Part shown: positions 1-8,816 of the stretch, in pieces
How the letters are laid out: every line of letters begins with the position of its first letter
Numbering within the stretch: the stretch's first letter is position 1
Source: UBA1568 sp964488025
Lineage (GTDB): Bacteria > Patescibacteriota > Minisyncoccia > Moranbacterales > UBA1568
Direction: 5' to 3'
DNA: 64,000 nucleotides
Assembly: GCA_964488025.1 (NCBI GenBank)
Contig: CAZATJ010000002.1
Location: 40,740-104,739 of the forward strand
The notes under the pieces: model-generated
What the model was told of the DNA's origin: nothing
The model's database searches: none
Seen by the model: the letters and a program-made list of their open reading frames with translations, nothing else
Translations under genes and position numbers: made by a program

Positions 1-345
1 AGTCGCGATTGTCTGGATGGTTTTTTTCTCTGGTTTGGCGAACCATCTGATGAGACGGGTATTTTGTTTGGTCGGTGTAAAGAGGTAGTGGGTGATATCG
101 AATTTATTTCGAGCGGCGCGGAGATAGGAAAAAAGCGTGCGTTTAGCATGGAAATCAAAGTGGCCGTTCTGAAAAATCGGTTTTTGTTCGACACTTTCAG
201 GAAGTCCTGGGAGCGGTATGCTGGTCGTGAGAAGGGTAAGTGAGTGATCTCGTACTTCCTTCCCCAAGAAGTAGGCAAAGTTTTTGGAGGCTTCATCCCA
301 GGGCGGGACGAGCGGACGAGTGGCAAGGAGGACTTTTTTAGACAT
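1..345 (-). CDS. Glycosyltransferase, N-terminal part (runs off the window)
   Basis: An uninterrupted frame reads from an ATG at 345 down to base 1, so only the first 115 codons are visible. The start encodes a short lysine-rich tip followed by a beta-strand-like VLLATRPLVPPWDEASKN, which resembles the first Rossmann strand and loop of family 4 (GT-B) glycosyltransferases. It lies 8 bp downstream of the next gene on the same strand and in a surface-polysaccharide cluster, which fits. The catalytic C-terminal domain is outside the window, so the family call is an inference. Confidence 0.6.
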   Translation of the reverse strand, partial: MSKKVLLATRPLVPPWDEASKNFAYFLGKEVRDHSLTLLTTSIPLPGLPESVEQKPIFQNGHFDFHAKRTLFSYLRAARNKFDITHYLFTPTKQNTRLIRWFAKPEKKTIQTIAT

Positions 346-353
346 AAAATTTT

Positions 354-734
354 TTATCTGTATATTTCCTTCTTCTCTGTTCTCGTGGTGACAATGACGG
401 AAGTGCGGAGGCCTGGTTGGGGAACAATATTCGGGGTAATCATCTTGGTTTCGCCCGGAGCGACCGTTATCGAGTCGCGAACAGAAATAACATTGTCAGG
501 AGTGACTTCGTAGGTAGCTTCATAGGAAAACTCACTTTGTTTCGTGTGATTTTCTACGATGAAGACGAGGCTGTTTGGATCTCCTGGCGCTTCAAAGGAA
601 AGCGTCCACCAGTCTTTCCCCTGATTAGGATCGAGTTCACGCTTATTTTGCCAAAAAAGAAACAAGGCACTCACGGAAAAGAGGAGGAAAAAAAAGACGA
701 CGAGTTTTTTTTCTGAGAGAGGGGGAAGATTCAT
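354..734 (-). CDS. Small membrane-anchored protein with an extracytoplasmic beta-rich domain
   Basis: Encodes 126 aa. Residues about 10-28 form one hydrophobic segment (VVFFFLLFSVSALFLFW) after a short charged N terminus, consistent with an uncleaved signal anchor. The remaining ~95 residues are polar and strand-rich (SFEAPGDPNSLVFIVENHTK, VTPDNVISVRDSITVAPGE), similar in style to an Ig-like or DUF1616-type domain. The start codon overlaps the stop of the 658-aa polytopic protein upstream by 4 bp (ATGA-type overlap), so the two are probably translationally coupled and may act together in the membrane. The function is unknown. Confidence 0.7.
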   Translation of the reverse strand: MNLPPLSEKKLVVFFFLLFSVSALFLFWQNKRELDPNQGKDWWTLSFEAPGDPNSLVFIVENHTKQSEFSYEATYEVTPDNVISVRDSITVAPGETKMITPNIVPQPGLRTSVIVTTRTEKKEIYR

Positions 735-2707
735 TTGGTTCGGGCGTAAATATGAATAGTATCGGAGGCGTAGATGCGCGAGAAGTTATCTGATTTTTCG
801 AAGGGAGTGATATCGAACCGCGGGTTGACGACCACCAGGTTGGTCCCGGTTTCAGTGTAGCATTTTTCACCGCGGGCGGTATTGGGGACGGAAATCATGA
901 GGAGAGTGCACTGTTCCCGATTGGGATTGTCTTCATAGCGCTTGAAGAATCCTCGGGAAAGCGGATAGCTGTAATCACGGAGAAAAAAGAGTTTCATCCA
1001 GGCATCACCGACGATATAATTATGATCCTTAAGAACGATATCTTCGGCGGTAATACGAGCGGCGAGATATTGGGAGGCGGCAAAGGTTTGCAGAAGTGGG
1101 AGAGCCTTACTTTCCGGAAGAAGTGTCTGGCTATTGTCGTAAGAGCCGCTGCCCATGCCGAATACCAGAGCGGAGAAAGAGAGTAGTAACACAAGAATGC
1201 TCGGAAGAAAAAACTTCTTTTTTCCCTGAGAGAGGAGCGCGATGGACCCGACTAGGGCAAAAGCGGCGAGGAGGCCGAGAGGAAAAGAGAGATAGGCGCC
1301 GATACGATTGGAGGGGATGTTGATGAAGAGAAAACGGGGGAAGAGCGTCATGACGAGGAGGATGCCGCCCCATCCTAAGAGGAAGGCGCTTCCGTAACGG
1401 GTGCGGGTGGGGAGGAGCGCGATAAGGAACAGTCCGGCGAGACCGAGAGCCACCCGGGCTTCACCGGAAGAGAAAGTAATCTGGTAGAAGGAAAGTCCCG
1501 TGCGGGTGGTCTTGGTTGGCGTACCGAGAGCAGTACCGACTGCATGAGTCTCGATATAGGTTGGCATGGCAACGAAAAAAAAGAAGAAACAGGCGAAAAC
1601 TATCATGATGAACGGCTTGGGTTTGAGAAAGAGCGTGCTCCAGGAACGAAAGGTATAACCAAGAGTATCCCAGTGAAAAGCGAGGTATAAAAGGACGGAA
1701 GCTCCGAGAACGAAAAGGAGCATGAGCGTACTTAAGTGGTGGATGTAGGCGAGGGAAAAAGTCAGAAAAAATCCGAGAGCCAGAAAATCCGATCGTTTTT
1801 CCCGGAAGGCGCGGAGATAAGCGAGCAAGATGAGAGGGATAAAGAGGTTTCCGAGCGTGTTGCCGACGACGCCGCCGGAAACGAATTTTACCTGCGGGGA
1901 AGCAAGCGCGTAGAGAGGGCCGAAGAGAAAGAGGGTGGCGAGGGCGATGTTCTGGGGGTTGAAGACGGATTCCGACAAAAAAGAACTTCGAATATTTTCT
2001 GCGAACGAGCGAGCCAGAACAACGAGAGCCAGTAGTGATAAAAGATTCACCAAAAAGAGAAAGAGAATAGGAAAAGCCGAAAAGAAATCAAGACGGGAAA
2101 AAATATTGATGGCGGCGAAGGGGAGGTGTTCACCGATAATGAAATCGGCGATAGGTTCCGGTTCTGAGATGCGGTACGCGCCATTCGAGTCGGTAACGAT
2201 GTCCTCTTTGGCATAGACGGGAAGCTGTCCGCTTTCGGCCGTCAGTTTGGCCCAATACATATGATGCCCCAGGTCGGTTGAAGTCGGGAGAACGGCATGC
2301 GAGAGGTAGATAGTTTTTATGAGGAGCGTGAGGAAGAGGAGCGTAATGAAGAGCAAGCCTTGATTTCTGGAGAATCGCCAGACAGCTTTTGTCGGTTCTG
2401 ATGCTTCGACGGCGGTTTTGTTACGTAATTGTTTATGTAACAAAAGAGAAATGGCTGTGAGAAGAGTGACTGTGCCAAAGAGACCGAGAGCAATGGTCAC
2501 CGCGGTGAAAGGTATGCCCGCTTGACCCAGGAGAATTATGAGGAAGTTGAGCAGTCCCAGTCCGAGAGCGAACGACAGAATGACGGATTCGAAGGCCGAA
2601 AGCGATGTATTTTTTTTCAGGAAGACACGGAGAAAGAGAAACCCGGGTATGAAGAAAAGGACGCTGACGGTTATGAGGAAAACGATGGTATCGAGAAAAA
2701 ATGACAT
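731..2707 (-). CDS. Large polytopic membrane protein, possibly GT-C type glycosyltransferase
   Basis: Encodes 658 aa with roughly a dozen hydrophobic segments from residue 8 to about 510, then a soluble C-terminal stretch of ~140 aa. The first extracytoplasmic loop contains an acidic-histidine patch (STDLGHHMYWAKL). An acidic residue in that loop is typical of GT-C enzymes that use lipid-linked sugars, but no family signature is certain. The gene sits between GT4 and GT2 genes on the same strand, supporting a role in polysaccharide or glycoprotein assembly. It could also be a flippase-like or DUF6541-like protein. Confidence 0.65.
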   Translation of the reverse strand: MSFFLDTIVFLITVSVLFFIPGFLFLRVFLKKNTSLSAFESVILSFALGLGLLNFLIILLGQAGIPFTAVTIALGLFGTVTLLTAISLLLHKQLRNKTAVEASEPTKAVWRFSRNQGLLFITLLFLTLLIKTIYLSHAVLPTSTDLGHHMYWAKLTAESGQLPVYAKEDIVTDSNGAYRISEPEPIADFIIGEHLPFAAINIFSRLDFFSAFPILFLFLVNLLSLLALVVLARSFAENIRSSFLSESVFNPQNIALATLFLFGPLYALASPQVKFVSGGVVGNTLGNLFIPLILLAYLRAFREKRSDFLALGFFLTFSLAYIHHLSTLMLLFVLGASVLLYLAFHWDTLGYTFRSWSTLFLKPKPFIMIVFACFFFFFVAMPTYIETHAVGTALGTPTKTTRTGLSFYQITFSSGEARVALGLAGLFLIALLPTRTRYGSAFLLGWGGILLVMTLFPRFLFINIPSNRIGAYLSFPLGLLAAFALVGSIALLSQGKKKFFLPSILVLLLSFSALVFGMGSGSYDNSQTLLPESKALPLLQTFAASQYLAARITAEDIVLKDHNYIVGDAWMKLFFLRDYSYPLSRGFFKRYEDNPNREQCTLLMISVPNTARGEKCYTETGTNLVVVNPRFDITPFEKSDNFSRIYASDTIHIYARTK

Positions 2708-2708
2708 G

Positions 2709-3809
2709 CTATTTTTTCATGAAAGTTTCCAGAGCTTTGGCATATTGCTTCGAAACGACTTCCCAATGGAAGTGCTCTTTGGTGTATACTCGTGCTCGCT
2801 TTGCTAGCTCATCACGTCTCTGGTCATCAGTGAGGAGCGCGGTGATAACCTGATTAAAAACCATGGAATTTTCTGATTCTACCAGAAGACCATTTTCATT
2901 GTTTATGATAGCATCCTTCAGACCTTCCAGTTCTGATGCCACGACGGGACGACCACAGGCAGCCGCTTCGATGACCGCGATGCCGAAGCCTTCCATATCT
3001 CCAGGAACGCTGATGTTGGGCTGGATGAAGATATCGGCCGTGTTCAGAAGCAGATTACGATCCTCATCGGAGATACGGCCGAGCATCTTGACCCGAGATG
3101 TCGCGCTGGTTTCCTGTATGGCGGCTCTGATGTTCTCTTCTTCTGGTCCGGCGCCGGCAAGGACATAGAGGACGGTTGGCGGCAGCTGCGGTAGTACTTC
3201 GCGGATAAACCAGACCGCTCCTTTGCGCTTCACCAATCGCCCGGCGGTCAACAGTACATACTTTCCGGCGAGATTCTCACCGAGGAGTTGTTCTAGGTCT
3301 GTTCTTGTATAGTTTCCTTGCAAAGCTTCGATATCGATGCCGTTGGGGATCACCATGATGTTCGCTTCGGGGATATTTTTCGCAATGGCAGCGGCACGAG
3401 TCTCCTTGCTGACAGCGATCAGTCCATCAAGTGATGGAAGGAATCGCTTCACCCAGAATGCCTGATAGAAATCATTCTTATAGAGGATATCGAGGCCGTG
3501 GATGATCGATACCACGGACTTTTTCGGATAAAAAAACTTGACGAGAGATCCGGTCAGAGAAAGGACTCCGTCACCCAAAAGGATGACGTCATAGCGGTGC
3601 GCGACAAAAAGTGTCCGTATGGTGACATATGGGATAAAATATAACAGCGCTTTCTTGCCGTGATGATTAGCAATCGTCGTGATCGAAGCAAAGCGTCCGA
3701 GCCAAATGGAAAGCGCGTAGTTCTGATTCTCAATGCCGCCGGTCACCGGAGGATACGCGCGGGAGATGAAGAGGATTTTCATTGATTCTGTCATTGTAAG
3801 ATCTTTCAT
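2709..3809 (-). CDS. Glycosyltransferase family 4 (GT-B)
   Basis: Encodes 366 aa. The N-terminal part has the GT4 opening (ILFISRAYPPVTGGIENQ). The C-terminal Rossmann half carries the expected nucleotide-sugar motifs: LLTAGRLVKRKGAVWFI, then PNISVPGDMEGFGIAVIEAA, which contains the E-x7-E-like donor site (EGFGIAVIE). The length is usual for the family. Internal Met codons at residues 6 and 10 are alternative starts; the Met at residue 10 begins exactly where the family domain begins. It should transfer a sugar from an NDP-sugar onto a surface glycan at the cytoplasmic face. Confidence 0.88.
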   Translation of the reverse strand: MKDLTMTESMKILFISRAYPPVTGGIENQNYALSIWLGRFASITTIANHHGKKALLYFIPYVTIRTLFVAHRYDVILLGDGVLSLTGSLVKFFYPKKSVVSIIHGLDILYKNDFYQAFWVKRFLPSLDGLIAVSKETRAAAIAKNIPEANIMVIPNGIDIEALQGNYTRTDLEQLLGENLAGKYVLLTAGRLVKRKGAVWFIREVLPQLPPTVLYVLAGAGPEEENIRAAIQETSATSRVKMLGRISDEDRNLLLNTADIFIQPNISVPGDMEGFGIAVIEAAACGRPVVASELEGLKDAIINNENGLLVESENSMVFNQVITALLTDDQRRDELAKRARVYTKEHFHWEVVSKQYAKALETFMKK

Positions 3810-3834
3810 CGAAGCTAAGGAAAGTGCTCGGATG

Positions 3835-4785
3835 TTATTTCTTGTATTTTTCGACTCGCATACGGTAGAGAATCTCTTCGTTGAGTGTCCTCGCTCCTTT
3901 CACCATATCCGCGATCAGGCCGAAAATGACCAGCTGGAGTCCGATCAGGAAGAGTATCGCTGAGGAAAGAAGGTAGTTTTTATACGGGGTGACCTTCATA
4001 TCCGGAAAATACAGACTGAAGAAAACGACTACCAATACCGCGGCGATAAGGACGAGTATTATTCCAGGAGTGGCGAAAAACTTCATCGGACGGATGTCTC
4101 GGAACGCTTTGATGATGATGCGCGCGCTGTTATTCACGTATTTCCAGATCGTTTTTACGACACGCGACTTGCGGCCTTCGAAATAGGTGACTTTTACCGG
4201 AACCCAGGTAAGTTTCAGATTTTTTCCGATAGCATCAATGATGGTTTCCTGGGTATAGGTGAAACCAGCAGGATCGTTCAGCCTGAGGAGTGTTTCACGA
4301 TTGTGACCGCGAAATCCGCATGTGAGGTCGACGACCGGCTTGCCCAAGGCACGACCAACAAGCCATGCTCCCAATCTATTGAGCTTGTCTTTTAGGAAGG
4401 GGATATTTTCGGCGGTGCTTTTAGAAAAACGATCCGCGATGACCATATCCGCCTGGTGAGCGAGAATCGGATCGATGATTTTCTGGATATCGTTCGGGTC
4501 GAATTGTCCATCCGCGTCGATATTGACGAGGATGTCAGCACCATTTTCCAAGGCGCTTTCGCGAGCTGTCCGAAACATCACGCCGAGACCGCGATTGCCG
4601 TCATGGGAAACAATGATATCGGCACCGCCTGTACGAGCTTCTTCCACTGTACGATCCACTGACCCGTCATCAATGATCTGCACGAGCACCTCGTCTATAC
4701 CGTTGAAGGTACGTGGAATCCTGCTGATGGTATTCCGTATCTTGGCTTCTTCATTGAAGGCTGGGAGATTGACGATGAGACGCAT
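3835..4785 (-). CDS. Polyprenyl-phosphate glycosyltransferase (dolichol-phosphate mannosyltransferase-like GT2)
   Basis: Encodes 316 aa. The GT-A domain starts at residue 1 (LIVNLPAFNEEAKI), with IDDGSVDRT near residue 40, the metal-binding NIDADGQFDP near 88, and TCGFRGHNRETL near 160. Two hydrophobic helices at about residues 232-255 and 270-295 anchor the C terminus. This is the arrangement of DPM1/GtrB-like enzymes that charge undecaprenyl phosphate with a sugar. It sits in a row of minus-strand polysaccharide genes and probably supplies lipid-linked sugar for the polytopic transferase downstream. Confidence 0.88.
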   Translation of the reverse strand: MRLIVNLPAFNEEAKIRNTISRIPRTFNGIDEVLVQIIDDGSVDRTVEEARTGGADIIVSHDGNRGLGVMFRTARESALENGADILVNIDADGQFDPNDIQKIIDPILAHQADMVIADRFSKSTAENIPFLKDKLNRLGAWLVGRALGKPVVDLTCGFRGHNRETLLRLNDPAGFTYTQETIIDAIGKNLKLTWVPVKVTYFEGRKSRVVKTIWKYVNNSARIIIKAFRDIRPMKFFATPGIILVLIAAVLVVVFFSLYFPDMKVTPYKNYLLSSAILFLIGLQLVIFGLIADMVKGARTLNEEILYRMRVEKYKK

Positions 4786-4913
4786 AATATAATTAGGTAT
4801 TCAAAATTATTTAAAGTTCGCGGGGATTCTTTCGGATCTTTGTCGGGAAGGCAGGAAAGAAGGAGACCCACAAGGCAAAGAATCATTTTTTACTACATAT
4901 ATCTTATTTGAAA

Positions 4914-5195
4914 TCAATTATTCTTCCCCGTCTCGGTGTCCATTGTACCATCTTTTTCCTGTTTCTCGATAATCAGCTTCGGATCGACGCATTTCCAGTC
5001 GCAGGTCTCCTTCGCGCCATCGAGCCCGTTTTTGAGGAGATCTTTGCGGCACGCCGTGAGTTGTTCCTGGCAGACCGCCTTGCGTTCATCGAAGTAGTTC
5101 AGGTTTATCGCGTAACCGAAATGGGGCAGCGCGAAATAAGCGATGACCGTCACGCCGGCAAGCCAGATGATGATTTTGAGGAGGGAAAAAATCAT
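4914..5195 (-). CDS. Small membrane protein of unknown function
   Basis: Encodes 93 aa. One N-terminal hydrophobic helix (residues about 4-24, LLKIIIWLAGVTVIAYFALP) is followed by a short polar domain with four cysteines (residues ~42, 48, 65 and 69). No family is recognised. The cysteines could form disulfides in an extracytoplasmic tail. The gene is in line with the polysaccharide genes on the minus strand, about 75 bp downstream of the dehydrogenase gene and 128 bp before the GT2 gene. Confidence 0.6.
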   Translation of the reverse strand: MIFSLLKIIIWLAGVTVIAYFALPHFGYAINLNYFDERKAVCQEQLTACRKDLLKNGLDGAKETCDWKCVDPKLIIEKQEKDGTMDTETGKNN

Positions 5196-5269
5196 ATCAG
5201 CGAACAGTTAACGATTGACGTTTGACGAAAAACGGCCGGTAATCTATATATTGCCGACTATCGGTTTGG

Positions 5270-6556
5270 TTATCGTCCGATACCCCTGTAAATGATTCCA
5301 GATCTGAAGAAGGATTCTTTGTCGAGGCAGTTTTTTCCGTCGACGACGGCCTTAATCCCGTGTTTTTTGAGGAGTGCCGGCGTGAGAACTTCTTTGAATT
5401 CCTTGTGATCCGTAGCGATGACCAGTGCCTGGGATTTTTTGAGTATGGCCTCGAGAGACTTCATCGTGGAGAGTCTTTTGACGTGGGGATCGAATGTTTC
5501 GACTTTGCATCCGTGATCTTTGAGGTGTTCGATGATGATCAGTGCCGGCGATTCACGCAGGTCGTCGATGTTGGCTTTATACGAAAGGCCGAGTACGCCG
5601 ACGACAGTATCTTTCATAGCCATCCGTTTCTCATTGAGCGCGTCCTGAAGACGTTCTACGGTGTACGCGGGCATCGCTTCATTGGTTTCGATGGCGTGCT
5701 TCAGGAAACCATGGTTGAATCCTGATTCTTTGGCTCGCTCGATAAGGTAGTGTGGATCGACGGGAATACAGTGCCCACCGACACCGCAGGACGGATAGTG
5801 TTTCATAAAGGCGAACGGCTTGGTGCCGGCTCCATCGATGACGTCCTTCACGTCGATACCGAGCCTGTCGAACGACATCGCGATTTCATTGATGAAAGCG
5901 ATGTTGATATTACGGAATGAATTCTCGAGAATCTTGGTCGCTTCCGCCTCGCGTATCGATTTCATCGGCCGAATCTCGGCATCGATGACGGAACGATAGA
6001 ACTGGAGGGACATATCGAGACCTTTTTTCTCAAATGATCCGACGACGCGGGGGATGTTAGTGACGTTCCATTTCGGATCGCCGGGGTTGATGCGCTCCGG
6101 ACAGTGCGAGATGAAGATGTCTTTGCCGATGACGAATCCGTGCTTTTCGAATATCGGACGGACGATCTCTTCGGAAACATACGGATTGACCGTGGATTCA
6201 AGGATAATGAGCGAGCCTTTTTTGCAATTCTGCGCGACAATCGTCGAAGCGTCGATGACGGGTACGAGGTCGGGGTGGTGCAGTCGATCGACCGGTGTCG
6301 GTACGCAGATGATGTGGATATCGGCAGGTGTGATGTCTTTCGGATCGTTCGTCACCTTGAACGGATATTTCAGAAGGTTTTCCTTGAGAAAATCATCCTT
6401 AAAGATATGATCGCCTCTTTTCAGCAGAGCCACCTTTTCCTTGTCGATATCGAAACCGATGACGTCATAACCTCTCTCTTTGGCACGTACCGCGAGCGGG
6501 AGTCCGACATATCCGAGTCCGATAACTGATACTGTCTTGAAGTCGTATTTGACCAT
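5270..6556 (-). CDS. Nucleotide-sugar dehydrogenase (UDP-GlcNAc/ManNAc 6-dehydrogenase family)
   Basis: Encodes 428 aa, the usual family length. The N-terminal NAD-binding fold shows VIGLGYVGLPLA (residues 11-22). The linker helix holds the conserved EATKILENSFRNINIAFINE with its Lys and Asn. The catalytic cysteine lies in SCGVGGHCIPVDPHYL near residue 260, and the C-terminal UDP-binding domain contains LGLSYKANIDDLRESPA. These features fit WecC/WbpA-type enzymes that oxidise a UDP-sugar to the uronic acid. It is the first gene of the minus-strand cluster and probably supplies a precursor for the polysaccharide built by the neighbours. Confidence 0.93.
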   Translation of the reverse strand: MVKYDFKTVSVIGLGYVGLPLAVRAKERGYDVIGFDIDKEKVALLKRGDHIFKDDFLKENLLKYPFKVTNDPKDITPADIHIICVPTPVDRLHHPDLVPVIDASTIVAQNCKKGSLIILESTVNPYVSEEIVRPIFEKHGFVIGKDIFISHCPERINPGDPKWNVTNIPRVVGSFEKKGLDMSLQFYRSVIDAEIRPMKSIREAEATKILENSFRNINIAFINEIAMSFDRLGIDVKDVIDGAGTKPFAFMKHYPSCGVGGHCIPVDPHYLIERAKESGFNHGFLKHAIETNEAMPAYTVERLQDALNEKRMAMKDTVVGVLGLSYKANIDDLRESPALIIIEHLKDHGCKVETFDPHVKRLSTMKSLEAILKKSQALVIATDHKEFKEVLTPALLKKHGIKAVVDGKNCLDKESFFRSGIIYRGIGR

Positions 6557-6632
6557 AGCAAAGCCTTATACTAAGTAATTAACAATTGTTTCTATTGTAG
6601 AGAAAATCGCTGTTTTTGGCAAACATCTGCTA

Positions 6633-6746
6633 TTGACTTTATCTATTTTTTATGCTATCATATGCAGTCAGTATAGATTTTACTGATATAGGTACGTAGT
6701 CCTTGAACAATTTATTTTTTGGTCTAGTGACCAGAAGGAGTAAATC
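6633..6746 (+). promoter_or_regulatory. Promoter and structured leader, copy 1
   Basis: The -35 TTGACT (6633-6638) and -10 TATCAT (6656-6661) are spaced by 17 bp. The transcribed leader contains a short hairpin, TCAGTA (6668-6673) pairing with TACTGA (6681-6686), then a conserved tail with GTACGTAGTCCTTGAACA. Nearly the same promoter and leader recur at 7586-7670 before another gene, with a compensatory change in the hairpin stem. A ribosome binding site GAAGGAG ends the leader. Confidence 0.75.
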
Positions 6747-7472
6747 ATGACAAACGCTTTTGAAAGACAGGTCCGTTCACTCTATTCATTAGGAGCGACG
6801 ATTCGTCCAGAACACAGCGCCTGGCTAAGCCCACCTTGCAAAAGTCATTTCGTGACCGTGGTGGGCGGAGACGGTGACTTCGCGTATTCAATCATCGAAT
6901 GGCTGATCGAGTATGTGGGCGTGCCAGCCGAACAGATTGTTTTTGTCAGTCATCTCAGCGCTTATCCGAGTTTGAGCGAGGGATATTTTCAAGGCCACTT
7001 CATTGGTGAGAATGCTGACGATGAAGGGAGAGTGGTACGGCAACAAAAGTACGAGAATGTCACTCGACTCAATTCTCTGGGTGGATACTGTATCAATTAT
7101 TACACCGATGACTTGCAGTATCAGCCGGTTCGGGGTACCCATCTGGCTATTATCGCTCTTTCGAAAGGGATCAATTCGATCGATCGTGTGACGTCACCGG
7201 AACCAATTCCAAATTTGGAGAGTGATGATCCGGTCTTCCAACAGCAATACAAGGAGTGGGAAGACAAGATGAAGACGCGTTTTCTTTTGGCGGGCGCCCA
7301 TGACGCCAATGCCAGAATGGATCTGATGCGAGTGCAAGGCGAGCTTACTTCACTGGGTGTTACTACGACAACAGTCGTGGACACGGAGAACTGGCTTCCG
7401 CAGCAGATTTGGCTGAAAGCGCTGTTTGAATGCTACGCATCTCTTTGGAAGCCGGTTTTGCTAGACAAATGA
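6747..7472 (+). CDS. Conserved-looking protein of unknown function
   Basis: Encodes 241 aa, soluble, with no signal peptide or membrane helix. Residues 34-50 (HFVTVVGGDGDFAYSII) look like the first strand and loop of a nucleotide-binding or SAM-binding fold, but no further motif confirms this. The start has a good ribosome binding site (AGAAGGAG, 7 bp before ATG). It is transcribed alone from the leader-type promoter upstream and closed by a strong terminator at 7501-7534. No family is recognised. Confidence 0.75.
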   Translation: MTNAFERQVRSLYSLGATIRPEHSAWLSPPCKSHFVTVVGGDGDFAYSIIEWLIEYVGVPAEQIVFVSHLSAYPSLSEGYFQGHFIGENADDEGRVVRQQKYENVTRLNSLGGYCINYYTDDLQYQPVRGTHLAIIALSKGINSIDRVTSPEPIPNLESDDPVFQQQYKEWEDKMKTRFLLAGAHDANARMDLMRVQGELTSLGVTTTTVVDTENWLPQQIWLKALFECYASLWKPVLLDK

Positions 7473-7500
7473 AGGGTCGGGACTGACTCTATGGATTGTC

Positions 7501-7534
7501 GCCTGGGAACTCACGGGTTCTCAGGCTTTTTTTA
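7501..7534 (+). terminator. Rho-independent terminator
   Basis: The arms GCCTGGGAAC (7501-7510) and GGTTCTCAGGC (7516-7526) form a near-perfect stem, followed by eight T residues. It ends the single-gene unit 6747-7472. Confidence 0.88.
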
Positions 7535-7585
7535 TGCTTTTTTACAATCATATCCCTTATTTAAGCCAATATCAGTAAAATACCC

Positions 7586-7698
7586 TTGACCATAACTCTT
7601 TTTTATGCTATCATATACAGTCAGCATAGATTTTGCTGATACGGGTACGTAGTCCTTGAACAATTTATTACCCCTTTTGAAGGGGAGAGAGGCAGAAA
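7586..7698 (+). promoter_or_regulatory. Promoter and structured leader, copy 2
   Basis: The -35 TTGACC (7586-7591) and -10 TATCAT (7609-7614) have a 17-bp spacer. The leader hairpin is TCAGCA (7621-7626) with TGCTGA (7634-7639): compared with copy 1 a T-A pair has become C-G, so pairing is kept. The downstream tail through GTCCTTGAACAATTTATT is the same as in copy 1. The last part, with a small CCCCTTTTGAAGGGG hairpin and GGGAGAGAGG, differs and provides the ribosome binding site. Confidence 0.75.
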
Positions 7699-8472
7699 AT
7701 GAAGATCAATATGTTTTCCCCCGTATACAACGTGGTAAAACCGGTCGCTCATCTCATCGAAGAATTTGCAGACGTGGCGCTGATGCTTTTGGCGCGTGGT
7801 CATGAATTGAGCGTCTTGCTCATCAATGACAATTCGACTGACGGCACCGCTGAGGTGATTGATGCAGCCAGCAAGAAATATGACTGGCTCGAAGTTCGGC
7901 ACAATGAAAAGAATCTTGGCAATGCCGGCAATATCCTCGCCGGCTATCTCTGGGGTGCGAACTCTAATGCTGACATCGTTGGTTGTATGGATGCTGATGG
8001 TGAGCATTCACCATACGCTTTGATCCGCCACCTCGGCATGATCGAACGCGGTGAATGCGATGGCGTGGCAGGTAGTATTATTTTTCCTGATCACGACGCC
8101 AACCACCACGACCGTAACATGATGCGTTTCTGGGGTGGCATGCAAGCCGCCATGGCCGGCGTCGACGGAATGTTCTATATCCAGTCACCCGGCTATAACC
8201 TCCATCAGCGTCACCGTGTGGCTCAAGCGTTGGAACTCTTCGAGAAATATCAGCAGTTTTTCGCTGAAAATACATCGGAGGCGTTTCCTCGGTGGGGATT
8301 GCACGGCGTGATGATTCATCTCCTCGCTGTCGGAACGGGCGCTCATATCAAGGCCGTTTATCTGGAATGTTTCGGTCATTCGCCGAATCGTACGCCGGAC
8401 AAGCTGCTCTTGCAGGCGAACGCGGCCAATATCCACACCGTGATGCTGGGCAAATTTCTGCCGAAGAAGTAA
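7699..8472 (+). CDS. Glycosyltransferase family 2 (GT-A)
   Basis: Encodes 257 aa. The GT-A fold is clear: MFSPVYNVVKPVAHLI at the start, LLINDNSTDGTAEVI near residue 40 (nucleotide binding), and the metal-binding CMDADGEHSP near residue 96. No membrane helix is visible, so it is probably a cytoplasmic enzyme acting on a soluble or membrane-associated acceptor. It is driven by the same type of promoter-leader as the unknown gene at 6747, so the two are probably co-regulated. The acceptor and donor are unknown. Confidence 0.85.
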   Translation: MKINMFSPVYNVVKPVAHLIEEFADVALMLLARGHELSVLLINDNSTDGTAEVIDAASKKYDWLEVRHNEKNLGNAGNILAGYLWGANSNADIVGCMDADGEHSPYALIRHLGMIERGECDGVAGSIIFPDHDANHHDRNMMRFWGGMQAAMAGVDGMFYIQSPGYNLHQRHRVAQALELFEKYQQFFAENTSEAFPRWGLHGVMIHLLAVGTGAHIKAVYLECFGHSPNRTPDKLLLQANAANIHTVMLGKFLPKK

Positions 8473-8474
8473 AC

Positions 8475-8496
8475 AAGTCCTTACAGCGTAAGGTAA
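8475..8496 (+). promoter_or_regulatory. Intergenic hairpin, copy 1
   Basis: CCTTAC (8479-8484) pairs with GTAAGG (8488-8493) around a 3-nt loop, within AAGTCCTTACAGCGTAAGG. The same element recurs at 8817-8837 with a covarying base pair. It lies between the stop of the GT2 gene and the ribosome binding site of the next gene. Confidence 0.6.
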
Positions 8497-8521
8497 TCCA
8501 ACACAGAGAAGGAGTCATGAA

Positions 8522-8812
8522 ATGACCAATAGCAGGATTTCGTTGACTGAAATGGGAAGAATTGACCTCAATCATCGATTTGGGCAGATCATGCTCTTTG
8601 CAGGATTCCTGGTGATGTTCTTCCTCGGAGCCTTCGGTCTGATTGCCTTGATCTGGAGTCATTGCGTAGGCAATCCGATGGAAAGCTGGGTAACACAATG
8701 TACCTGGGGTTTCGCCCTCTTGATCGCATTGGATGCGCGCTTTGAAGAGTACTGGTACCAAAAAGTCTTGACAGGTTACAGAGAAGGGGTGATACCTTTC
8801 GAGTTCGATTGA
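8522..8812 (+). CDS. Small membrane protein of unknown function
   Basis: Encodes 96 aa with two hydrophobic helices (about residues 22-46 and 62-75). A preceding ATG at 8517 would give only a two-codon frame ending in TGA that overlaps this start; GGAG at 8511 is better spaced for the ATG at 8522, so that start is used. It sits downstream of the GT2 gene, between two copies of a short covarying hairpin. The function is unknown. Confidence 0.65.
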   Translation: MTNSRISLTEMGRIDLNHRFGQIMLFAGFLVMFFLGAFGLIALIWSHCVGNPMESWVTQCTWGFALLIALDARFEEYWYQKVLTGYREGVIPFEFD

Positions 8813-8816
8813 TAGC

